Assembly (NCBI GenBank): GCA_026982915.1
Contig: JALWQU010000185.1
Coordinates: 1 to 11,693 of the forward strand
Length of the DNA stretch: 11,693 bases
Source: Candidatus Altimarinota bacterium
Lineage (GTDB): Bacteria; Patescibacteriota; Gracilibacteria; UBA4473
Direction: 5' to 3'
The position numbers were made by a program, and so were the translations under genes. The notes under the pieces were generated by a model, which had not been told where the DNA came from, did no database searches, and saw nothing but the letters and a program-made list of their open reading frames with translations. Numbering within the stretch: position 1 is the first letter of the stretch; every line of letters starts with the position of its first letter. Below, piece by piece: positions 8,101-11,693 of this stretch.

Positions 8101-9179
8101 GTGACTATGATATTGTCACGCAAAAAGATCGAAATTATACCATCAACGCTTGGGACAAAAATCATTATCTCGAAAAAGCACAGATTCACGTCGCTCAAAT
8201 CGATACGACTAAAAACTTCCAGCTTAATCCTGTTCTCAACAGTCAGGAAACACAAACCGGGAATGAGATTCTCATGATTACGACTGACTTATTCTTTCAG
8301 AAAACAGGCGAAACCGAACAGATAACGCGTATTTTTGTTTCGAGTTGGGGAGGAGATGCAAAGGTATTGCAAAATGGTACTAATATGCTAATAACAAGTC
8401 TTTCAAGTATCACCAGCGTAACGACTAATAACCCTGATATTCAGATTGTAAAAATAGCCGATAATAAATACGAAGTTATAAATGCGGGAAAAATTGTCGG
8501 TAAAACCGCTACCGATATAGCCACTACTAACTTTAGTGTTGGCAAAGGTTTTGGATCTTCCGATTCGAGACTTGGCGTCAAAAAAGTAACCAATAGTGGT
8601 GTTGGTTCTACTCGTTGGGCCGGAATGAATCGTGATGAGTTTGTCGGGAAGGGAGACTTTTGGACTGAAGAAGTAAGTAAAGACTTTACGAAGCGATATA
8701 ACGCTGGTAAGAAGGGCTATGTCAAAGGTTATGTAAACAGAAATGGGTATACTGTTTTTGGGGGATACGTCCCGGGAAAAATTGCCGTAGATAGATATCC
8801 TCACCGATTCCAAAACCAGGTCGTTTATCGTGATAAAAAGGTTAAAAAACATAGAAATCGCCATAGTATTGCAAAAAAGCAAAAAGCCATGAAGAAAGCT
8901 TTTCAACACCCCGAAAAGGTAAAGTTAAAATCTACTTTCCATGCCGGGATAGGTCGTGGTAATATGAATATAGATGCGTCCAAAACCGCTATTTCTGGTA
9001 AAATCTACCGAAAACATTATGTAAATAAATTTACTAAAACCGAAAACCGAACCCTTACCCACTCTCGTATTCGAAAAAACAGCTTAGACAATATCTACAT
9101 GCGTGTTGGTGGAAAATCAATCACCATGTCGGAACTACAGCGTGGAACACGAATACATCGAGGTCATCAAACCCCATAA
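5163..9179 (+). CDS. Large secreted Ig/Big-repeat surface protein with basic C-terminal tail
   Basis: A 1338-residue protein with a Sec signal peptide (MKLFKYLFLISISWTQITFA, likely cleaved before GIP). Residues about 21-930 are successive beta-sandwich segments of roughly 90-125 residues. Most close with a variant of VDTTxP before the next module (KVDTADP, IVDTTLP, TVDTTAP, TIDTTLP, TADTTKP, RFDRTNP, IFDKTEP) and carry D.AGN turns, as in bacterial Ig-like (Big) repeats of adhesins. The eighth segment is FN3-like. Residues about 935-1022 resemble a carboxypeptidase regulatory-like domain (GKIVSSTGTPLSGVIVQV, SDSNGDYDI) with a Cys pair. From about 1190 the tail is rich in Lys, Arg and His and includes VKGYVNRNGYTVFGGYVPGK. 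No LPXTG, PEP-CTERM or C-terminal membrane anchor is visible. The role is inferred as a cell-surface adhesin or sheath component. The next gene starts 4 nt later. Confidence 0.85.
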   Translation: MKLFKYLFLISISWTQITFAGIPTINSITETSAPAATTPILLTPYYELGETINFTVVFNEAVDITSTPELQFRIRGNLEEAIYSAGTGTDTIVFQYTLPVGINDWNGITLEKFKINGTDAIKSVATTEDLLDVDFANIPIAGMKVDTADPNFNTLTQTATGGILSGGSTYLNAGDTISSTINLVSNDTRSAASIDFNIGGTTKTLNFTGNSSNGESNSSTKTTPAAFLNGENGPITITDISWKDQAEKSIINIPAFPVATNFIVDTTLPIVSEVTAVTPAFMTDSTPDYTFNTNEAGAITYGGGCSSSTVNAVSGNNTVTFNALPDGTYNCTITVTDIAGNNSLVLSMSPFTVDTTAPVFSNIGVVSDNIFDPTYGNASSTLTFTLTLTNPDSFNGTGQIDFHIGGTARIINFAPADSSNNGTYTINYPLAGENGNITIDNIIFNDFAGNAIDLTTFVGGNAPTPTVTIDTTLPGLSSTTFTTSNTNPLWAKNGDTITYTLGFNENVKLKTLNAASTANNASTLTTEFDLPAFGNSDVPSFGNSDVIVFTINNGDNGLITLSSANFDITDRAGNATTITQADINALFANTITADTTKPIISAARIISNNIFDTALAKTNDTITINFTTSDNLSPTVGLFPGGKILNKPITASTLGAVGAGKSVERFTDGTEVSEQVVGFSFQIQDEAGNISLAKTTTDDASSVRFDRTNPTVTSAIITATSSDGSASLNDVPTYYAKVGDLVELEFVTADYVDILGTPTGTINGQVATVVSTGVDHWKASITTNAAAPEGTIPFDIIIYDNAGNGAGGGAPQNPIVHLTGTTNGSSVIFDKTEPTLPTTIFDGKGAETSNFKHRINAHFNWVGDTDNLAGIFHYEVLFDNPTNGTNQTATVFAPTRNFTPNIPLPNDDPYRFHVEVIDKAGNKNSGEKVYLQRYTIGVIGKIVSSTGTPLSGVIVQVVARHGDLCNAPEFVCSAISDSNGDYDIVTQKDRNYTINAWDKNHYLEKAQIHVAQIDTTKNFQLNPVLNSQETQTGNEILMITTDLFFQKTGETEQITRIFVSSWGGDAKVLQNGTNMLITSLSSITSVTTNNPDIQIVKIADNKYEVINAGKIVGKTATDIATTNFSVGKGFGSSDSRLGVKKVTNSGVGSTRWAGMNRDEFVGKGDFWTEEVSKDFTKRYNAGKKGYVKGYVNRNGYTVFGGYVPGKIAVDRYPHRFQNQVVYRDKKVKKHRNRHSIAKKQKAMKKAFQHPEKVKLKSTFHAGIGRGNMNIDASKTAISGKIYRKHYVNKFTKTENRTLTHSRIRKNSLDNIYMRVGGKSITMSELQRGTRIHRGHQTP
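6753..6800 (+). repeat. 24-bp in-frame tandem duplication inside the Ig-repeat gene
   Basis: Two 24-bp units lie side by side and share an identical 20-bp core, CTTTTGGGAATAGTGATGTT, at 6757-6776 and 6781-6800. They encode PAFGNSDV followed by PSFGNSDV, so the frame is kept. The near identity suggests a recent slippage or duplication that adds eight residues to a loop of the fifth beta-sandwich segment. Confidence 0.85.
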
Positions 9180-9183
9180 TAAA

Positions 9184-9768
9184 ATGAAAAGTAGTTTATC
9201 CCAACTAAATATTACGCCTGAACAGCTAATGGAAAATGATCCTGATGGAATTATAGTTCTTCGTAATATTATCCCCCAAGATGTTATAAACAGAATACAA
9301 ATACAGACAAAAAGACTCTACGGGAAACCTGACAAATTCGGAGTAAGGAAGAAAGACTATGGAATTGAAGGAAAATCCCAACGATCAGTTATTATAAAAA
9401 AATTAGAAGAATGTAGATACCCCATAGAAGTGTTAACCAATATATCAGAATGGGTCTGTGATCTCGTAGATATTGAATATAAAGGTTCCTATGGAGAGCG
9501 TGTTTTATTTTATGAAAAATATGACTTTATTGGACGGCATCCCGATGGAGACTCAGATAGTAGAACTATAAATATCCCATTATTCAATAAAAATAATTTT
9601 GATTCTTTATATTACCTTATCAAAGGTGAAAAAATATTCCCCAATGCTAAACCTGGTGATATTGTTATTGCAAAACAACACCTACATCATGCTGTTACCA
9701 AAATAGAGGAAGGTCCAGAGTATGGTTTATTAAGGGCTAATTATGTCAATTTTTGTATAAATACCTAG
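9184..9768 (+). CDS. Putative Fe(II)/2-oxoglutarate-dependent oxygenase
   Basis: This 194-residue cytoplasmic-looking protein has the layout of a double-stranded beta-helix oxygenase. GERVLFYEKYDFIGRHPDGD carries the HxD iron motif (His119, Asp121). It is followed by SRTINIPLF, then PGDIVIAKQHLHHAVTKI with the expected distal His (His169 best fits). Arg184 in LLRANY could contact 2-oxoglutarate, but it is about five residues further from His169 than usual, so the cosubstrate arginine is unsure. No signal peptide is visible. The ATG at 9184 lies 4 nt after the stop of the secreted Ig-repeat gene and has no ribosome binding site, which suggests coupled translation and a shared transcript. An upstream ATG at 9103 would overlap the Ig-repeat gene. 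Modification of the neighbouring protein before export is an attractive but untested idea. Confidence 0.6.
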   Translation: MKSSLSQLNITPEQLMENDPDGIIVLRNIIPQDVINRIQIQTKRLYGKPDKFGVRKKDYGIEGKSQRSVIIKKLEECRYPIEVLTNISEWVCDLVDIEYKGSYGERVLFYEKYDFIGRHPDGDSDSRTINIPLFNKNNFDSLYYLIKGEKIFPNAKPGDIVIAKQHLHHAVTKIEEGPEYGLLRANYVNFCINT

Positions 9769-10031
9769 CCCTTCCCCACAACAACCTGTCCCTGATTAAT
9801 CTTCGCGATAAATTTACCACCTAGATTCTGAACCTGTGCAAGTCTTTTTTGACAGTTGGAGCAGTAAATATCCGTGCCAGTTTCTTTTTTCATATCCATG
9901 GCAAAAACTTCATCATAGTATTCTATGACACGCTTATCGTGTACTTTTATCCATCTACCGGTACCGCCTTTTTTGTATTTGAGGATCTTGTAGCCACATC
10001 GACAAGCCAGCTCCAATTTTTTGAATCGCAT
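9765..10031 (-). CDS. Small zinc-ribbon protein of unknown function
   Basis: An 88-residue protein with two cysteine pairs, CRC (Cys10, Cys12) and CSNC (Cys57, Cys60), which could form one zinc site. Between them lies a basic stretch, KYKKGGTGRWIKVHDKR, of a kind seen in small uncharacterised zinc-ribbon proteins that may bind nucleic acid. No membrane segment or signal peptide is visible. The ATG at 10031 has GTAGG about 8 nt upstream, a fair ribosome binding site. Its TAG stop shares the CTAG at 9765-9768 with the stop of the oxygenase gene on the other strand, so no bases separate the two reading frames. I saw no convincing promoter upstream. That this is a gene is likely; its job is unknown. 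Confidence 0.72.
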   Translation of the reverse strand: MRFKKLELACRCGYKILKYKKGGTGRWIKVHDKRVIEYYDEVFAMDMKKETGTDIYCSNCQKRLAQVQNLGGKFIAKINQGQVVVGKG

Positions 10032-10113
10032 ACTAGTAGCCTACAGAAAGGACTGTGAATTAGGAAGAGGAAAAAGAGTAGGAATAAATCAAAAGGTTTT
10101 GCATGCGAACTTC

Positions 10114-10142
10114 TTGACATTTATTAATTATTTATTCATAAT
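10114..10142 (+). promoter_or_regulatory. Strong sigma70-type promoter of the 132-residue orphan gene
   Basis: A perfect TTGACA (10114-10119) and CATAAT (10137-10142, one base from consensus) are separated by the optimal 17 bp, which is entirely A/T. The start would fall near 10149, leaving an untranslated leader of about 78 nt before the ATG at 10227. Confidence 0.8.
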
Positions 10143-10215
10143 GCCGTCAGTTCTTTTACAAAACCGATGAATTGTTATTTCGTTTATTTTGTAGAAGTTT
10201 TTTTAATCTCAATTT

Positions 10216-10220
10216 GGAGA
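10216..10220 (+). promoter_or_regulatory. Ribosome binding site fixing the orphan gene start
   Basis: GGAGA lies 6 nt before the ATG at 10227 and decides that start over the upstream in-frame ATG at 10167. It stands out because most genes in this window have weak or no Shine-Dalgarno sequence. Confidence 0.75.
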
Positions 10221-10226
10221 AAACAA

Positions 10227-10625
10227 ATGGTTAAAGTTACACGTGAAATGGCATGGCTCAACTTCTTTTTAGGAAATCTTAAAACCGACGAGTGGCTCTT
10301 TACGAACCACTCTGGATTCAAAGTCCTGCACTTGGAGCTGGCCTCCAAGATATGGTGGGATAATTTTACCTGTGAAAAGATAGCAACCATGACCCAAAAT
10401 GAAACGCTCCTTGCTCAATGGAGAGGCGTAAGGGATGTGGGGGGGGCAGGGGGGAGCCTCGAACCATACCTAAAATTTTTAAGCTATGGGAACCGGACGG
10501 ATTTCATGAGGGACGTTAAAAACTCTCTCATTGAGAACCGGGTACTTACTTTTGAAGAAATTATGAAGAATGAAAAAGGACTGGAGCCAGATCCGAACTT
10601 TCTTTGGGAGTTCTGCAATGATTAA
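10227..10625 (+). CDS. Hypothetical protein, unrecognised, 132 residues
   Basis: I do not recognise this protein. It starts MVKVTREMAWLNFFLGNLKT and is rich in Trp and Phe in its first half (WLNFF, EWLF, KIWWDNF, AQWRG). It has a Gly-rich turn, DVGGAGGS, at the centre and a mixed-charge helical second half ending NFLWEFCND. There is no signal peptide or clear membrane helix, so it is probably cytoplasmic. The ATG at 10227 is chosen because GGAGA (10216-10220) sits 6 nt before it, the best ribosome binding site in the window. An in-frame ATG at 10167 would add 20 hydrophobic residues and lacks such a site. The gene has its own strong promoter and two terminator-like hairpins, so it is monocistronic. 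The Gly-rich turn is encoded by G8 and G6 runs, open to slippage. Confidence 0.75.
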   Translation: MVKVTREMAWLNFFLGNLKTDEWLFTNHSGFKVLHLELASKIWWDNFTCEKIATMTQNETLLAQWRGVRDVGGAGGSLEPYLKFLSYGNRTDFMRDVKNSLIENRVLTFEEIMKNEKGLEPDPNFLWEFCND

Positions 10626-10650
10626 ATAAATTCATCGGTAAGTAGCACTT

Positions 10651-10683
10651 AAAAAATAAGACCACGGACGGTACTTATTTTTT
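10651..10683 (+). terminator. Terminator-like hairpin 1 after the orphan gene
   Basis: AAAAAATAAG (10651-10660) pairs with CTTATTTTTT (10674-10683), and ACC/GGT extends the stem toward the loop with one bulged A. The A-run before and T-run after give intrinsic-terminator form on both strands, although the stem is A/T-rich and weak. It lies 25 nt beyond the stop codon. Confidence 0.5.
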
Positions 10684-10698
10684 AGACTAAGAACCTTT

Positions 10699-10737
10699 AA
10701 CGGTAATCAACTCATGAGTTGATTACCGTTCTTTTTT
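10699..10737 (+). terminator. Strong intrinsic terminator 2 (perfect palindrome plus T-run)
   Basis: AACGGTAATCAACTCA (10699-10714) is followed directly by its exact reverse complement (10715-10730), a 32-bp perfect palindrome. The RNA forms a 14-bp stem with a CATG loop, then C and six T (10732-10737). On the plus strand this is a classic Rho-independent terminator, the second in a row after the orphan gene. Confidence 0.88.
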
Positions 10738-10810
10738 GTGTTTGGAGTTTTAGGGTGTGGTGGATTAGTCACCAGTGACTCTTTCTCAAAAACAAGGGAG
10801 CCTCCCCGTC

Positions 10811-11100
10811 GTCATCCTGAACTTCAACTTCAATAGATTCAGTGAAGGATCTCTTGATCACCACAAGATTCTTCGCTGTCTAAAGTTGTACTAAAAGCTA
10901 AGAACCTGTTTAATATCTTACAAAATGTTTAATAAAAATGTAATTACAGGAAAATTTCGGACAAAAATCTAATATTTTGGCTGTAAAAACCTTAAATTTC
11001 CGAGAAATATCTCGATATTCCTCAAAAATTTGCACTTTTTTCGCTCAAAATCTTAAATTTTATGTCTCGAAAAAGATATTAAACAGGTTCTCAGAATGAC
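10811..11100. repeat. Palindromic dispersed-type repeat, interrupted
   Basis: The ends GTCATCCTGA (10811-10820) and TCAGAATGAC (11091-11100) are inverted copies with one mismatch. Inside, CAGTGAAGGATCT and AGATTCTTCGCTG pair over 13 positions with two G-U wobbles around a TTGATCACC-containing loop, and TAGA/TCTA and CAACTT/AAGTTG extend the stem with small bulges. This pattern matches a repeat type widely scattered in bacterial genomes (GTCATCCTGA...AAGGATCT...AGATTCTTCGC...TCAGAATGAC). Without the insertion in its right arm it would be about 100 bp. No other copy occurs in this window. Confidence 0.7.
10902..11090. mobile_element. MITE-like element, 189 bp, with 18-bp terminal inverted repeats
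   Basis: GAACCTGTTTAATATCTT (10902-10919) recurs as its exact reverse complement at 11073-11090. The interior is A/T-rich and non-coding and includes a CGAGA-AATA-TCTCG hairpin. The flanking triplets are TAA on the left and TCA on the right, which fit a TNA target duplication with one base changed. Removing the element and one triplet restores GCTCAGAATGAC, the usual end of the outer repeat. TNA duplications are known for IS1031-type IS5-family elements, so this may be an IS5-family derivative; that assignment is inference. Confidence 0.7.
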
Positions 11101-11238
11101 AAAAATACTAGAATTTATTGATGGGCTAAATTCACGAGACTCCCTATTAGAAAGATCATAGACAACTTCCAAGGCCAATATTCCCCACTTTGCCTACCAA
11201 ATATTTGCGATGTCGCCTTTCTCGATTACACTTTTACC

Positions 11239-11693
11239 ATGAAACCATTTTTATTCGATCTTATTTTTGACGGGAAAGTCCCGTATTTAAACCTCCTAAA
11301 AAAAATACTACTAGGCGGAAGTTTTTTGGTTGTTCTTTTAGCCCCGCTCATGAGCGAGGATTTTAAGGATTTCGGCGAATTCGGACTAAATTTATTAGTT
11401 TTCATTCTTTTGATTCGACCTCTGAGTCAGGTTTTCCCCGAGTTAAAAATACTGAGAACCATCGTCCCATTGCGTAAAGAATTGGGGATCCTCTGCGCGT
11501 GTTTGGTGTTAGCCCATTCCATCGGGTTTTATGTTAAAACCGAGCAACTTCCTTATGATTTATGGTTTCAAGATGGATTTTGGGCGTACAACAACTTTCT
11601 CGTTTGGGGGATGATGGGGTCTTTCCTCGCTTTTTTGTTATTGATTACCTCGAACACGCTGGCGTTTCCGTATTTGAACAGTTGGTGGAAGCG
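11239..11693 (+). CDS. Ferric reductase/MsrQ-like transmembrane protein, 3' truncated by window
   Basis: The first 151 residues are visible and the frame is open to the window end. Hydrophobic helices lie at about 21-38 (KKILLGGSFLVVLLAPLM), 48-66, 83-98 (GILCACLVLAHSIGFY) and 119-141 (NFLVWGMMGSFLAFLLLITS). The sequence LRKELGIL...LAHSIGFY, with His93 a candidate heme ligand, and the following LITSNTLAFPYLNSWWK, match the pattern of the ferric-reductase-like transmembrane domain family that includes MsrQ/YedZ, heme b membrane electron carriers. No ribosome binding site precedes the ATG at 11239. Weak boxes, TTGCGA (11205-11210) and TACACT (11227-11232), would place the transcript start at the ATG. 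The partner (a flavin domain or an MsrP-like reductase) would lie beyond the window. Fold assignment is moderate; the specific function is open. Confidence 0.72.
   Translation, partial: MKPFLFDLIFDGKVPYLNLLKKILLGGSFLVVLLAPLMSEDFKDFGEFGLNLLVFILLIRPLSQVFPELKILRTIVPLRKELGILCACLVLAHSIGFYVKTEQLPYDLWFQDGFWAYNNFLVWGMMGSFLAFLLLITSNTLAFPYLNSWWK

Larger units (their letters stand above)
10626..11238. other. Intergenic region with terminators and nested repeats, no gene seen
   Basis: These 613 bases hold two hairpin terminators, then minor inverted repeats (AGTCAC CA GTGACT at 10767-10780 and GGGAG C CTCCC at 10796-10806). They also hold the nested palindromic repeat and MITE-like element, then about 140 bases before the ferric-reductase-like gene in which I see only a weak promoter-like pair. 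I find no credible reading frame or RNA gene. The inner element is visibly A/T-richer than its surroundings. Confidence 0.75.

Noticed and set aside
8403..8909. A 168-residue minus-strand open frame inside the Ig-repeat gene
   Set aside because: It is antisense to a well-supported coding frame, has no ribosome binding site and shows no recognisable domain.
5163..9179. DNA-level tandem repeats or a CRISPR-like array in the Ig-repeat gene
   Set aside because: The modules are similar only at protein level (VDTTxP, D.AGN). Apart from the 24-bp duplication there are no regular identical repeats with spacers.
9103..9183. ATG at 9103 as the oxygenase start
   Set aside because: The extra 27 residues would overlap the end of the Ig-repeat gene and look unlike the rest of the protein. 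The ATG at 9184 sits 4 nt after the upstream stop.
10032..10110. Promoter for the zinc-ribbon gene
   Set aside because: No -35/-10 pair with acceptable spacing is visible on the minus strand in this interval.
10684..10707. CTAAGAACCT near 10687 repeated at 10898, as a possible extra MITE end
   Set aside because: The match is only about 10 bases and then diverges. No inverted partner is seen, so chance is sufficient.

Overview
The window looks like a chromosomal segment of a small-genome bacterium, most plausibly a Patescibacteria/CPR lineage such as Peregrinibacteria or a relative. This placement is inference from gene style: type IV prepilins with Ala before the FTLIE motif, a minimal RicT-like protein, few Shine-Dalgarno sites, and a large secreted Ig-repeat protein. 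TGA behaves as a stop codon (ends of hisI and pheT), which argues against the UGA=Gly code of Absconditabacteria and some Gracilibacteria. No marker here settles the taxonomy.

Positions 1-5000 are a leftward housekeeping block. In transcription order it holds tRNA-Thr(GGU), a PSP1/RicT-family protein, pheT (phenylalanyl-tRNA synthetase beta chain), two minor type IV prepilins (GspH/FimT-like and PilV/GspI-like), and a stand-alone hisI. From pheT onward the genes are 4 nt apart, 2 nt apart, or overlapping (TAATG), so pheT-pilin-pilin-hisI looks like one transcription unit. pheS and other his genes are not in the window.

Positions 5000-9770 run rightward. A good sigma70-type promoter drives a 1338-residue secreted protein made of many Ig/Big-like beta-sandwich segments, a carboxypeptidase-regulatory-like domain and a strongly basic C-terminal tail. 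Four nucleotides after its stop lies a 194-residue protein with the HxD...H pattern of Fe(II)/2-oxoglutarate oxygenases. This surface-protein and putative-oxygenase pair is the best candidate for an undescribed system. The oxygenase gene ends head-to-head with a small zinc-ribbon protein gene on the other strand, and the two stop codons share one CTAG.

Positions 10100-10740 hold a self-contained transcription unit: a strong promoter, a good ribosome binding site, an unrecognised 132-residue protein with poly-G runs in its gene, and two consecutive terminator-like hairpins. Positions 10811-11100 are a palindromic dispersed-type repeat (GTCATCCTGA ... TCAGAATGAC) interrupted by a roughly 190-bp MITE-like element with 18-bp terminal inverted repeats. 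The window ends inside a membrane protein resembling the ferric reductase/MsrQ transmembrane family.
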